Program-made: the position numbers and the translations under genes
Origin: Geobacter argillaceus
GTDB lineage: Bacteria > Desulfobacterota > Desulfuromonadia > Geobacterales > DSM-12255
Assembly: GCF_007830735.1 (NCBI RefSeq)
Contig: NZ_VLLN01000019.1
Coordinates: forward strand, 1 to 64,000
Reading direction: 5' to 3'
Length of the DNA: 64,000 nt
The notes under the pieces: model-generated
What the model saw: only the letters and a program-made list of their open reading frames with translations
What the model was told of the DNA's origin: nothing
The model's database searches: none
Shown: positions 18,106-27,280 of the stretch, in pieces
How the letters are laid out: every line of letters begins with the position of its first letter
How positions within the stretch are numbered: the stretch's first letter is position 1

Positions 18106-19368
18106 CTACCGCAGCCACTCCACCAGCAGCATGACGTTCAGCACCGTGACAATCGCCGCCACCCCCCAGAGCAGCAAGGAACCGAAAGGGGTGTTGACGT
18201 GACTCCCCATGACCTTGCGGGACGAGGTGAGGGAGACCTGGAGGAAGATGGTCCAGGGGAGTTGGAGGCTCAGGAGGATCTGGGAGAAGATGAGCCCCTT
18301 GAACGGGTTGTCGACGAAAAAGACCGCGCCGGCGCCAAGAACGAGGCTCAGTAGTATCCCGGCACGGGTATGGACGTCTTTGCTGTTGAACGGCTCGCCG
18401 AAGATGCCGGCAAAAATGCTGCCGCCAGCCATGCCGGCGGTAATGGACGAGGCAACCCCGGCCAGGAGGAGCGCACAGGCGAACACAACGGCAGCGCTAT
18501 TCCCCAGGAGCGGGCGGAGCATGCTCTCCGCCTGGGCGAGTTCGGTAACCTGCAACCGGTTGACGTGGAAGGTGGCGGCCGCCATCAGGATCATGGCGCT
18601 GTTGATGGCCCAGCCGACCCCCATGGAGAAGAGGGTGTCCAGAAACTCGAACTTGAGCTGATGGACGATCACAGCCTCATCTTCCCGGTTCCACTGCCGG
18701 CTCTGAATCACCTCGGAATGGAGGAACAGGTTGTGGGGCATGACCACGGCCCCGAGCACGCTCATGATGATCGGCATGGCACCGGCGGGGAACGCCGGCG
18801 TCACCCACCCTCCGGCTGCGGCCCCCCAGTCGAGCCGCACCAGCCACAGCTCGAAGATGAACGACAACCCGATCAGGGAAACGAAACCGATGATGTACCG
18901 TTCCAGTTTCCGGTAGACCGTGCCGAACAGCAGCCAGACTACCAGGCCGAGCACCAGCAGGACCCCGACACCGATCGGCAGGCCGAACAGCATCTGCAGG
19001 GCAATGGCCCCGCCCAGCAGTTCGGCCATCGCCGTGGCTGCCGCCGCCATACAGGCCGACGCGAGGGCCGTGCGGGAGAGCCAGGGGGGCAGATGCCGGG
19101 TTGCCGCCTCGGCCAGGCAGGAGCCGGTGACAATCCCCAGGTGGGCGGCATTGTGCTGGAGGAGGATGAGCATCAGGGTGGAGAGGGAGACCATCCAGAG
19201 GAGGCGGTAGCCGTAGAGGGAGCCCGCTGCCACGTTCGCGGCCCAGTTGCCCGGGTCGATGAACCCCACCGTCACCAGGAGCCCGGGCCCGACATACTTC
19301 AGGACGTCCGAGACAACCGCCCAATGCCGTTCCGTCAGCCCGAACAGTGCTCCCCGCTTACCCATCAC
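18106..19368 (-). CDS. mntH: Nramp-family divalent metal transporter (MntH-like)
   Basis: Nramp proteins carry Mn(II) or Fe(II) into the cytoplasm with protons. This 420-residue, about 11-helix protein has the metal-binding TM1 motif DPGN (38-41) and the TM6 motif AVVMPHN, with A207, M210 and H212. Keeping both the methionine and the DPGN aspartate argues for transition-metal transport rather than Mg or Al transport. Its start overlaps the upstream ParB-like gene by 4 bases, so they are cotranslated. No MntR box or Fur box was identified. Confidence 0.9.
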   Translation of the reverse strand: MMGKRGALFGLTERHWAVVSDVLKYVGPGLLVTVGFIDPGNWAANVAAGSLYGYRLLWMVSLSTLMLILLQHNAAHLGIVTGSCLAEAATRHLPPWLSRTALASACMAAAATAMAELLGGAIALQMLFGLPIGVGVLLVLGLVVWLLFGTVYRKLERYIIGFVSLIGLSFIFELWLVRLDWGAAAGGWVTPAFPAGAMPIIMSVLGAVVMPHNLFLHSEVIQSRQWNREDEAVIVHQLKFEFLDTLFSMGVGWAINSAMILMAAATFHVNRLQVTELAQAESMLRPLLGNSAAVVFACALLLAGVASSITAGMAGGSIFAGIFGEPFNSKDVHTRAGILLSLVLGAGAVFFVDNPFKGLIFSQILLSLQLPWTIFLQVSLTSSRKVMGSHVNTPFGSLLLWGVAAIVTVLNVMLLVEWLR

Positions 19369-19823
19369 GACTCCCGAGTCCGTTCAGATGCCAGGTCAAC
19401 CAGCCAGACATACGGCACCATCCCGTAGTTCCAGGCCAGGCAGAGGCGCCGGTAGCCGGAGAAGAGCAGCGCCTCGCCATGGCACGCCAGGACTATCGGA
19501 GCCGGCAGGGTCAGGGTTCCGGCCCGCTGGAGAGCGTCTTCCATCCGGGCGTAGTTCAGGCGGTAGCCACGCTTTGCCTTGGCCAGATACCTGGCGTAGT
19601 CGTCGTAGCGGTGGTGGGAAAGCATTACCGGCATATCCAGAATCCGGTCCGAGCGGGGATACGGCTCCAGCCGGCCCATCTCGAAGGCGGCAGTAAGGCA
19701 CGGCCAGTCGATCCCGTGGCGCCGGTAATACTCCTGCTTGGCCGGGTGGTTGTGGAACTCCCACGCCTCCCCGTCAATATCGGGCTTGTGCCAGGTTATG
19801 GTCAGGCTGGACGTGGACTGCAT
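19365..19823 (-). CDS. Uncharacterised protein, possible ParB-like fold
   Basis: The 152-residue product from ATG 19823 (GGAG five bases upstream) has no firm family. Residues about 110-145 (PAPIVLACHGEALLFSG then YRRLCLAWNYGMVPYVWLV) resemble the ParB/sulfiredoxin core, where a GxHR-type turn is followed by a helix ending in a G and a strand. The usual histidine of that turn is replaced (GYRRL). It overlaps the start of the Nramp gene in an ATGA arrangement, suggesting a linked function such as modulating metal uptake, which is only inference. The frame stays open upstream to 19934. Confidence 0.65.
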   Translation of the reverse strand: MQSTSSLTITWHKPDIDGEAWEFHNHPAKQEYYRRHGIDWPCLTAAFEMGRLEPYPRSDRILDMPVMLSHHRYDDYARYLAKAKRGYRLNYARMEDALQRAGTLTLPAPIVLACHGEALLFSGYRRLCLAWNYGMVPYVWLVDLASERTRES

Positions 19824-20006
19824 TCTCTCTCCGTGGCGCTGATTCATGAGGCGGGGGGCTTGCTTCCGCTCCAGAGCCAGCGATTTGGCTCCTGAGCAGG
19901 TCCGTTGCGGCGGTGGAGATGCCTCTGAGGTCAAATCGCGGGGCTTTCGCGGAAGCGGGTCCCCATACCCAACGGCTTCACCGTCGCCCCGACCTCTAGT
20001 CCAAGC

Positions 20007-20327
20007 TCACTCCGGCGCCTTCCGAAGCTTTTTCCGTTCCGAAACCAGCTTCTTCTCTGTCAACCGCTTTTCCCGCGCGCCTCGCGGCACCTTGGTGGCA
20101 ATCCTCTTCTTTGCCTTGCGTTGGCGCTTTTCCAGAGCGGCTTTGAGCCGCTCCATGGCCACTTCCCGGTTCTGGGCCTGGGACCGGCTCTCGCTGGCCT
20201 GGGCCACGATCCCGGTGGGAAGGTGACGGATCCGCACAGCCGAGTCGGTGGTGTTGCGATGCTGCCCACCGGGACCGGATGCCCGGTAGAATTCCACGCG
20301 AATATCTGCCTCCCTGATCTCAACCAC
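20007..20327 (-). CDS. Release-factor-like peptidyl-tRNA hydrolase (GGQ domain only)
   Basis: The product, about 106 residues from GTG 20327, is just the catalytic domain of class I release factors: [19 protein letters not shown] with the GGQ motif at 20-22, then a basic tail rich in K and R. Domains that read stop codons are absent. In this it resembles ArfB/ICT1 (ribosome rescue) and the orphan RF-like proteins of Geobacter; sequence after GGQ is closer to RF2 than to ArfB. The start overlaps the stop of the upstream spermidine-synthase-like gene by 8 bases. The exact start is uncertain; other GTG codons lie upstream. Confidence 0.8.
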   Translation of the reverse strand: MVEIREADIRVEFYRASGPGGQHRNTTDSAVRIRHLPTGIVAQASESRSQAQNREVAMERLKAALEKRQRKAKKRIATKVPRGAREKRLTEKKLVSERKKLRKAPE

Positions 20328-21054
20328 GGGATCGTCCCCTGCCACCGCCCCGGATTCCACCCTGGCGGGCGTCTCCACCTGACATGGGCAAGGTGGCCAC
20401 ATAGACCACGTGGCGCAGCCCGCCACGCCCCGGCCGGTCGCTCTTGACCGTAAATCCGGCAGACTGCAGCCGTTCGACGAAACCGGCATCGTAATTCTCC
20501 CCCCACACGGCGAAGACCCCGCCGGGATTCAGGGCAGCACGGGTCTGCTCGATGGCCCGACTGCCGTAGAGCGGGTCGTCCCGTTTGTGGGAGCGGGCGT
20601 GGGGACCGGTGTACAGGTCGAGCACCACCGCATCGAACCGCTCCCCGCTGCTGGCCGAGTTCCGGATGAGGTCGGCGACGTCGGCAATCGCCACGGTCAC
20701 CCGGGGATCGGCGGCAGCGCCCCTGGTAAGCTCCGCCAGGGGTCCCTGACACCAGGTCAGGACAACGGGATTCAGTTCACCGACCACCACCCGGGCTGAG
20801 GCCGGCAGTTCATCCAAAACGGCCCTGAGCGTGTACCCCATGCCGAGGCCCGCTACCAGCACCCGTGGCACCGGATGGTTTTTTAGGTGCGAGCAGGCCA
20901 TGGTGCCAAGGGCCACCTCGGACCGGTGGGCCGAGCTGTTCATCAGCACCAGGCCGCCCACGGTGATCAGGAAGTCCCGCTCCCCCCGCTGCCGCAGCTC
21001 GAGGGTTCCGTCTTTGGTGACGATGCTGTCTAGTGTTTGCCACGGTTGAGCCAC
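20320..21054 (-). CDS. Spermidine synthase-like methyltransferase-fold protein
   Basis: The 244-residue protein has the Rossmann core of polyamine aminopropyltransferases: [16 protein letters not shown] (motif I, about 65-80), [11 protein letters not shown] (acidic strand end) and [13 protein letters not shown]. It lacks the N-terminal beta-barrel of true spermidine synthases and the usual substrate-gate YH segment, so it is better called spermine/spermidine-synthase-family of unknown substrate. GTG at 21054 has a GAGGG site 8 bases upstream. The C-terminal 20 residues are glycine- and arginine-rich and overlap the downstream RF-like gene. Confidence 0.75.
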   Translation of the reverse strand: MAQPWQTLDSIVTKDGTLELRQRGERDFLITVGGLVLMNSSAHRSEVALGTMACSHLKNHPVPRVLVAGLGMGYTLRAVLDELPASARVVVGELNPVVLTWCQGPLAELTRGAAADPRVTVAIADVADLIRNSASSGERFDAVVLDLYTGPHARSHKRDDPLYGSRAIEQTRAALNPGGVFAVWGENYDAGFVERLQSAGFTVKSDRPGRGGLRHVVYVATLPMSGGDARQGGIRGGGRGRSRG

Positions 21055-21116
21055 AGAAGATCCCTCTTAATGTAAATTTGAAAACAGGTAACGTTCAGCA
21101 CCATGACATAACTCTC

Positions 21117-21199
21117 CCTGCCCCCCTCTTACCTATAAGAGGGGGAACGGATTTTTCTCTCCTCCCCTTAAGGTAAGGGAAGGCCGGGAGGGGTTATGA
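21117..21199. repeat. REP-like repeat downstream of cydC
   Basis: It contains a perfect hairpin CCCCCTCTTA-CCTA-TAAGAGGGGG (about 21124-21147) followed by an imperfect CCTCCC...GGGAGG hairpin (about 21164-21195). The paired C-rich/G-rich hairpins separated by an A/T segment are typical of dispersed intergenic repeats. It lies between the cydC stop and the start of the GTG-initiated synthase-like gene. Confidence 0.6.
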
Positions 21200-21206
21200 A
21201 AACGGC

Positions 21207-22856
21207 TTATCCCTTGTTGCCCGGCAAACGGATCACCCGGTCGACAAGGGCCAGACAGGCCGGTCGATGGGTGATGAGCAGCACGGTCATCCCTTTTGTC
21301 CGCTCTGCCAGCCGCGTTACCACCTGCCGCTCCGTCGCCGTATCCAGCCCTTCGGTCGGCTCGTCCAGGAGCAGGATCGGCGCCCCTTTCAGCAAGGCCC
21401 TGGCCAGAGCGATCCGCCGCGCCTCACCTCCGGACACCGCGCTCCCACCCTCCCCCACCGGCGTCTCCAGTCCCTGCGGCAGCGTCGCAACCCACGCCGA
21501 CAGCCCCGCATCCTCCAGCACGCGGGCAAGGTCGTCCTCGCCGGCCTCATAGTTCCCCACCAGGATATTCTCCCTGATGGTGGCGTTGAAGAGGTGCGGC
21601 CGCTGCGGCACGGCCGCGATCAGCCGGTACAGGTCGTCTGCTGCCAGGTCGCGCAGCTCGACCCCTCCCACGGTGACACTCCCCCCATAGTCGCGGAAGC
21701 GGAGCAGAACCTCGGCAACCGTGCTCTTGCCGGCACCGCTCGGGCCGAGAAGCGCCACCCGCCCCCCTGCCGGGATCTGAAGCGTGAAGCCCTGAAGCAC
21801 CGGCAGTGCCGGATCATAGGCCGAGGAGACATCGAGAAAATGGATATTGGTCGCTGCCGGGAGCGCGGCAGGCGCTCGGGGCTCCGGCACCGGCGGCGGA
21901 GCATCCGCCAACTCCAGGATCCGGCGGATCACCTCCCTGGCGGACGGTATCAGCTGCAGGGCCGGCGGAAGCGGTCCCGCGGCCTCGAAGGCGGCGGCCG
22001 TAAAGAGGAGCAGCATGACCAGTACCGGTCCGTTCAGGAGCCCGTCTGCTACGGCAAGTGAGCCGACTACCAACACCGCTGCCACCCCCAGGCCGCTGCA
22101 GGCGATGCTTCCCGCCAGGGTCAGACCGCCGATTCCGGCCAGCCGCTCCTGCTCAACGACGAGCTGTTCAGACAACCGGTCGACCTGCGCGGCCTGACGC
22201 TCCAGGGCACCAAGAAGGATCAACTCCTCCACCCCCTGCATTCCCTCGGTTACGGCAACCCTGAGTTCACCCGCCAGCACGGTCGAGCGACGCCCCGGCC
22301 CGGCAGCCAGCCGTCTGGCCAGAAGCGGCAGCAAGACCCCGGCTGTCAGGAGAAAAATGAACAGTGCCGCGGCCGCCAGAGCGCTCCACCGGGCCACGAA
22401 CAGCACGGCCAGGAGGATCGAGACTCCACCGGTGATCAGCGGCGCGATGATCCGCAGATAGAGGCTTTCAAGAGAATCCACATCAGCCCTGAGCCGGCCG
22501 GCCACATCTCCGCCGGCATACCGCTCCAGCCCTGCAGGAGCAAGCGGCTCCAGACGATGGAAGAGCCAGACCCGAACGTCGGCCAGCATCCGGAAGGCCG
22601 CCTCGTGGGTCACCAGCCGCTCCCCGTACCGGCCGACGCTCCGGCAGATCGCCAGGCCGCGGATGGCTGCCGACGGAAAGAAGTAATTGAAGGAAGCGCC
22701 GGTGGCACCGGCAACGGCCATCGAAGCGATGAACCAGCCCGAAACAGCCATCAGGAGTGCGTTGGCGGCAATGACCCCGATCCCGAGCCCGATACCGGCG
22801 GCCATCCAGAGCCATTGACGCCTGGCAACGGCCAGGATGCGCAGGAAAACAGTCAT
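21207..22856 (-). CDS. cydC: Heterodimeric cysteine/glutathione ABC exporter, CydC subunit
   Basis: CydDC exports cysteine and glutathione to the periplasm and is needed to assemble cytochrome bd and c-type cytochromes. The 549-residue protein fuses a six-helix transmembrane domain (about 15-300) to an ATPase with Walker A GPSGAGKS, signature VSGGEARR and Walker B ILLLDEPTEGLD. The start overlaps the cydD stop by 4 bases. No cydAB genes lie nearby. Assignment of C versus D follows gene order and the usual sequence style of each half. Confidence 0.85.
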   Translation of the reverse strand: MTVFLRILAVARRQWLWMAAGIGLGIGVIAANALLMAVSGWFIASMAVAGATGASFNYFFPSAAIRGLAICRSVGRYGERLVTHEAAFRMLADVRVWLFHRLEPLAPAGLERYAGGDVAGRLRADVDSLESLYLRIIAPLITGGVSILLAVLFVARWSALAAAALFIFLLTAGVLLPLLARRLAAGPGRRSTVLAGELRVAVTEGMQGVEELILLGALERQAAQVDRLSEQLVVEQERLAGIGGLTLAGSIACSGLGVAAVLVVGSLAVADGLLNGPVLVMLLLFTAAAFEAAGPLPPALQLIPSAREVIRRILELADAPPPVPEPRAPAALPAATNIHFLDVSSAYDPALPVLQGFTLQIPAGGRVALLGPSGAGKSTVAEVLLRFRDYGGSVTVGGVELRDLAADDLYRLIAAVPQRPHLFNATIRENILVGNYEAGEDDLARVLEDAGLSAWVATLPQGLETPVGEGGSAVSGGEARRIALARALLKGAPILLLDEPTEGLDTATERQVVTRLAERTKGMTVLLITHRPACLALVDRVIRLPGNKG

Positions 22857-24571
22857 GGCGCCTCCTCGCCGTCAAGAAAACGGGTTGGTGAGACAACCCG
22901 CTCCACGGTTCCGGCAGCAAGGACGGCAACCCGTTCCGCCCGCCTGAGCAACCCTTCCCGGTGGCTGATCAGGAGCATCGTCCGCCCCGTTGCCAGACGC
23001 TCCAGTGCCTCTCCCACCAGCCGTTCGCTCTCGGCATCGAGGCCGGCGGTCGGCTCATCGAGGACCACCAGCGCAGCATCGCGCAAAAAGACCCGGGCCA
23101 GCGCCAGCCGCCGCAACTCCCCGCCGGACAGCCCGGCCCCCCGGTCGCCCAGCACCGTGCCCAGACCGCTCGGCAGTCGGTCAATGAAAGGGGAGGCGTG
23201 GGCCGCATCCAGCGCCCTGCGGATCGCCTCCCCATCCGTCTGCGGGCATCCCAGGAGCAGGTTGTCCCGGATCGTCCCCTTGAAAAAGAACGGCCGCTGC
23301 GGCACGAACGCCAGCCGCCCGTGCCAGCCGGCCGGATCGAGCTGGGCCAGGTCGATCCCGTTGACCCTGATCGTTCCTGAGGAGGGTCTGATCAGACCGG
23401 CCAGCAGCCTCACCAGCGTACTCTTGCCGCTGCCGCTCTCCCCGGCCAGCGCGGTCAGGCTCCCGGACGGCAGCTCCAGATCGACACCGGTCACCCCGCC
23501 CCGGTCGCCGGCATACCTGAACGATACCCCTTCGAAACGGACCGTCAACGGGCCGGTCGGCACCTGCAGAGTGCCGCCGTAGCCTTCGGCAGCCGGCAGG
23601 TCCAGGAGCGGCGCGATCCGCTCGGCAGCGGCCACCCCCTGCATCCGGGAATGGTAGGATAGTCCCAGCGTCCGCAGCGGAAGGTAGAACTCCGGGGCCA
23701 GGAGCAGAACAAAGAGGCCATCCGCCAGGGAGAGATGACCGCTAAGCAGTCGGAACCCCACCAACACGGCCACTACGGCCGTGCCGACGGTGGCGAAGAA
23801 TTCCAGGGTAAAGGCGGAAAGAAAGGCAAGCCGCAGCACGGCCATGGTCGCCTGGCGGTACTCCTCGGAAACACGCGCCACCATGGCGGCCTCGCGTCTG
23901 ACCGCCCCGAAGATCTTCAGGTCCGGCAACCCCTGCACCAGGTCCAGCAGATGGCCCGCCATCCGCGACAACCGCCCCCACTGGCGACGGTTCAGGCTCT
24001 CCGAGCCGCGGCCGATGAGCACCATGAAGAGCGGTATGAACGGGGCCGAGAAGAGCAGCACCAGGCTGCCACGCCATTCCGCCGGCAGAACAAAGGCGAG
24101 CGCAAGTACCGGCAGGAAGGCGGCCAGGGCCAGATGGGGAAGGAAACGGGCCACATAGGGCTCCAGCCCCTCCACCCCGGAGGTCACCACCTCCACCAGC
24201 GGACCGGTCTCCTCGCCGGCCCGGCCGGCCGGGCTCAAGGCCAGGATATGGCGATAGAGAGCGCTCCGCACCCGTTCCTTGAGGCGGGCTGCGGCAGCAG
24301 CACTTTGCCGTTCGGCGAGATACGTCAACAGACCCCGCAGAATAGCCAGCAGCGCCACGCCGCCGGCCAGCGGCAGGACGTCCGCAACCGCTGCCCTGCC
24401 TATCACGACCCGGTGGCAGGCAAGCGCCAGGAAACGGGCCTGGAGGATGATCAGCAACCCGGCGCAAAAGGCGAGACAGACCGCACCGGCCAGCCGTCCC
24501 CGAACCCCTTTGGCCTCACCGAGAAGCCACGTCTCGGGCCGTTTATTGTTGTTTGTTTCGTTCGATCCCAT
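22853..24571 (-). CDS. cydD: Heterodimeric cysteine/glutathione ABC exporter, CydD subunit
   Basis: The 572-residue partner of CydC has the same plan: transmembrane domain (about 30-310), then an ATPase with Walker A GESGSGKS, signature LSGGELRR and Walker B VVLDEPTAGLD. It is the first gene of the pair and overlaps cydC by 4 bases. It faces away from the metallophosphoesterase gene, with a divergent intergenic region of about 125 bases carrying both promoters. Confidence 0.85.
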   Translation of the reverse strand: MGSNETNNNKRPETWLLGEAKGVRGRLAGAVCLAFCAGLLIILQARFLALACHRVVIGRAAVADVLPLAGGVALLAILRGLLTYLAERQSAAAAARLKERVRSALYRHILALSPAGRAGEETGPLVEVVTSGVEGLEPYVARFLPHLALAAFLPVLALAFVLPAEWRGSLVLLFSAPFIPLFMVLIGRGSESLNRRQWGRLSRMAGHLLDLVQGLPDLKIFGAVRREAAMVARVSEEYRQATMAVLRLAFLSAFTLEFFATVGTAVVAVLVGFRLLSGHLSLADGLFVLLLAPEFYLPLRTLGLSYHSRMQGVAAAERIAPLLDLPAAEGYGGTLQVPTGPLTVRFEGVSFRYAGDRGGVTGVDLELPSGSLTALAGESGSGKSTLVRLLAGLIRPSSGTIRVNGIDLAQLDPAGWHGRLAFVPQRPFFFKGTIRDNLLLGCPQTDGEAIRRALDAAHASPFIDRLPSGLGTVLGDRGAGLSGGELRRLALARVFLRDAALVVLDEPTAGLDAESERLVGEALERLATGRTMLLISHREGLLRRAERVAVLAAGTVERVVSPTRFLDGEEAP

Positions 24572-24696
24572 ACGACCCGTGGTGCAAGCGTTCGATTACC
24601 CCTGCAAGGTATACTTCCGTCCGGCCGAAACGGCAATCAGGAATTACGGCAAAATCTGTGGTAAAGTCTCAGGGAAACCACCCGGACGGATCTGCC

Positions 24697-25824
24697 ATGA
24701 CCCTTTTCGTCATTACCTTTCTCACCATCTACGGCTCCGCCCACGGCTATTTCTTTCTGAAAGCCCGGGCGGCCGGCATCGGCACCCCGGCCCTGGCCCT
24801 CTTTCTGATCGTCATGGTGTCGGCACCGATCCTGGTCCGCGTTCTGGAACGGGCCGGCCACGAAACAGTGGCCCGGGTAATGGCCTATGTCGGCTACTGC
24901 TGGATGGGGTTTCTCTTTCTTTTCGTGGTCAGCGCTGCACTGCTGGACCTCGGCCGTCTGCTGACATGGCTCGCCGGCGCCCTGCTCAGACGGGATAGTC
25001 CCCTCCCCCTGGCCGGCACCACCGGCTTCCTGCTTCCCTGCTGCCTGGCATTGGGTATCGGCATCTACGGCTGGTTCGAGGCCCTGGACATCCGGCAGGA
25101 ACGGGTCACCCTAGTGACTGCCAAGCTCCCGCCCGGCATCGAACGTCTGAGGATCGTCCAGATCTCCGACGTCCATGTGGGGCTGATCGTCCGTGAGGAG
25201 CGGATAAGGCAGATCATTGCCGTCATCCGGGAGGCAAACCCGGACATCCTCGTCTCCACCGGCGACCTGGTGGATGGTCATGTCAGCCACTTCAACGGCA
25301 TTGCCGAACTCTTCCGGGAACTGCACCCCCGCTACGGGGCGTTTGCCATTACCGGCAACCATGAATACTACGCGGGGATCGCACAGGCAAACGCCTTTAC
25401 CGAACGGGCCGGCTTCACGCTCCTGCCCGGCAGAACCAGGGATGTCGCCGGCATGATCACCATCGCCGGTGTGGATGACCCGGCAGCAAGCCGTTTTGGC
25501 CCCGCAAAACAGGAAAAGGAGGCCACACTGCTCGGCCCCCTCCCCCGCCACCGGTTCACCCTGTTACTCAAACATCGCCCGGTGGTTGACCCCACTTCCG
25601 TGGGGCTCTACGACCTCCAACTCTCCGGCCACGTCCACAAAGGGCAGATATTCCCCTTCACTCTCCTGACCTACCTGACCTTTCCGGTCCATGCCGGCCT
25701 GACCAGGCTTTCCGCGGGCTCCAACCTCTACGTCAGCCGTGGCACCGGCACCTGGGGACCGCCCATCCGCTTCCTCGCACCACCGGAAGTGACCATCATC
25801 GACCTGGTGCCGGCCAGACACTGA
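24697..25824 (+). CDS. Membrane-anchored metallophosphoesterase (YkuE/YaeI-like)
   Basis: From ATG 24697 the 375-residue protein has three or four N-terminal membrane helices (about 1-115) and then a calcineurin-like phosphoesterase domain with the metal-site motifs QISDVHVG, STGDLVDGH, TGNHEYY, and SGHVHKGQ. The relatives YkuE and YaeI act at the inner membrane, YaeI-like enzymes on phospholipid-type substrates; the substrate here is not known. The frame is open back to 24553, overlapping cydD, but that part does not resemble the family. It converges on the efflux operon with 30 bases between stops. Confidence 0.85.
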   Translation: MTLFVITFLTIYGSAHGYFFLKARAAGIGTPALALFLIVMVSAPILVRVLERAGHETVARVMAYVGYCWMGFLFLFVVSAALLDLGRLLTWLAGALLRRDSPLPLAGTTGFLLPCCLALGIGIYGWFEALDIRQERVTLVTAKLPPGIERLRIVQISDVHVGLIVREERIRQIIAVIREANPDILVSTGDLVDGHVSHFNGIAELFRELHPRYGAFAITGNHEYYAGIAQANAFTERAGFTLLPGRTRDVAGMITIAGVDDPAASRFGPAKQEKEATLLGPLPRHRFTLLLKHRPVVDPTSVGLYDLQLSGHVHKGQIFPFTLLTYLTFPVHAGLTRLSAGSNLYVSRGTGTWGPPIRFLAPPEVTIIDLVPARH

Positions 25825-25854
25825 ACCATCGCGACTGATTCCATTTCACATCCC

Positions 25855-27279
25855 TTACTTACTCCCGCCGCCGAGCACCTTGTACAGGGTCACCAGATTT
25901 GCGAACCGGGAAAGGCGCGCGCTGATCAGGTTCTGCTGGGAGCCGTAGAGGGAGCGCTGGGAGTCCAGTACGTTCAGGTAGCTGTCGACCCCCTTGTCGT
26001 AGCGCGCCCGGGAAAGTTTGTAGCTCTCGGCGGTGGCATCGGTGAGGGACTGCTGGGCCGCCACCTGCTCATCAATGGTCCCTTGCTGGGCCAGGGCATC
26101 GGCCACTTCCCGGAAGGCAGTCTGAATGGCCTTCTCGTACTGGGCCACGGCGATGTCCCGGTCAACCTCCGCCACCGTCAGATTGGCCCGGTTGCTGCCA
26201 CCGTCGAAGATCGGCAGGGTGATGCGTGGGGCAAAGCTCCAGGTAAATGAATCGCCTTTGAAGAGCCCGGACAGCTCGTCGCTACCGAAGCCGACGCTGG
26301 AAACGAGGGTGATCCGGGGGAAAAAGGCTGCACGGGCCGCGCCGATGTTGGCGTTGAATCCCTTGAGCAGGTTCTCGGCCTGGAGGATGTCGGGGCGGCG
26401 AAGAAGGACATCGGACGGCAGGCCGGAGGCCACGTCCTTCAAGGCGGTAAGCGTCTCGGAAAGGGCCTTGGGGAGAAGTTCAGACGAAACCTGCGAACCA
26501 ACCACCAGGTGCAGGGCGTTCTCATCCTGGGCCACCAGGGTGGTGTACCGGGCGATGTCCACCCGGGCCGCATCGACAGTGGTCTGGGCCTGATTTACGG
26601 CCAGCGCGGAAGAGACACCGGCCTCGTAACGGCTCCTGGTAAGCTTATAGGACTCCTGCTGACTCGTCAGAGTCTCTTTGGCAAGCTTCAACCGTTCGCG
26701 GTCGGCGGACAAAGCAAGATAAGTGACAGCGACCTGGGAAACCAGGCTGATCTGCACACTGCGCCGCGCATGTTCAGTGGCCAGGTACTGTTCCAGCGCC
26801 TGGTCTTTGAGGCTCCGCACGCGGCCGAACAGATCCAGTTCGTAGGAGCTGACGCCGAGGCCGACATTGTATTGCTCGACAGTCTTGGCATTGCCAGAGC
26901 TGGAGAGGTCTGCCGGCACCCTTTGAATGCTGCCGGCGGCGGTGGCGTCAACCTTCGGCAAGAGATCGGAACGCCGGATCTGGTACTGGGCGCGGGACCG
27001 CTCGATATTGAGGGTGGCAACCCGCAGGTCACGGTTGTTCTCCAGTGCCAGGGCGATCACCTTCCGCATCTGCGGGTCGACGAAAAACTCCTGCCAGGGG
27101 ATGTCGGCCACCGGCTTTTGAGCTTTTTGGGTGGTGTCACCCTTGTAGGCCGGTCCTTCCGGCCAGGCGGCCGGCACCGGAGCGGCCGGCTGCGAGTATT
27201 TCGGGGCCATGGTAGTGCAGCCGGCCACGCAAAGAAATGCCCCTAAAGGGAGGCAGAAGGCCAAAAACTTCCTCTTCAT
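25855..27279 (-). CDS. RND efflux outer-membrane lipoprotein (OprM/NodT family)
   Basis: The 474-residue protein has a signal peptide with a lipobox ending at C21 (LCVAGC) and two OEP repeats, the layout of the trimeric TolC-like channel OprM. It is the last gene of a three-component pump: adaptor, permease, channel. One base separates the permease stop from this gene's upstream boundary, and a GGAGGTG ribosome site lies 7 bases before the ATG. Together they should export hydrophobic or amphiphilic compounds across both membranes. Confidence 0.93.
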   Translation of the reverse strand: MKRKFLAFCLPLGAFLCVAGCTTMAPKYSQPAAPVPAAWPEGPAYKGDTTQKAQKPVADIPWQEFFVDPQMRKVIALALENNRDLRVATLNIERSRAQYQIRRSDLLPKVDATAAGSIQRVPADLSSSGNAKTVEQYNVGLGVSSYELDLFGRVRSLKDQALEQYLATEHARRSVQISLVSQVAVTYLALSADRERLKLAKETLTSQQESYKLTRSRYEAGVSSALAVNQAQTTVDAARVDIARYTTLVAQDENALHLVVGSQVSSELLPKALSETLTALKDVASGLPSDVLLRRPDILQAENLLKGFNANIGAARAAFFPRITLVSSVGFGSDELSGLFKGDSFTWSFAPRITLPIFDGGSNRANLTVAEVDRDIAVAQYEKAIQTAFREVADALAQQGTIDEQVAAQQSLTDATAESYKLSRARYDKGVDSYLNVLDSQRSLYGSQQNLISARLSRFANLVTLYKVLGGGSK

Positions 27280-27280
27280 C

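Noticed and set aside
24553-24696. Longer N-terminus for the metallophosphoesterase.
   Set aside because: It overlaps cydD on the other strand and does not resemble the family; the ATG at 24697 begins a typical membrane helix.
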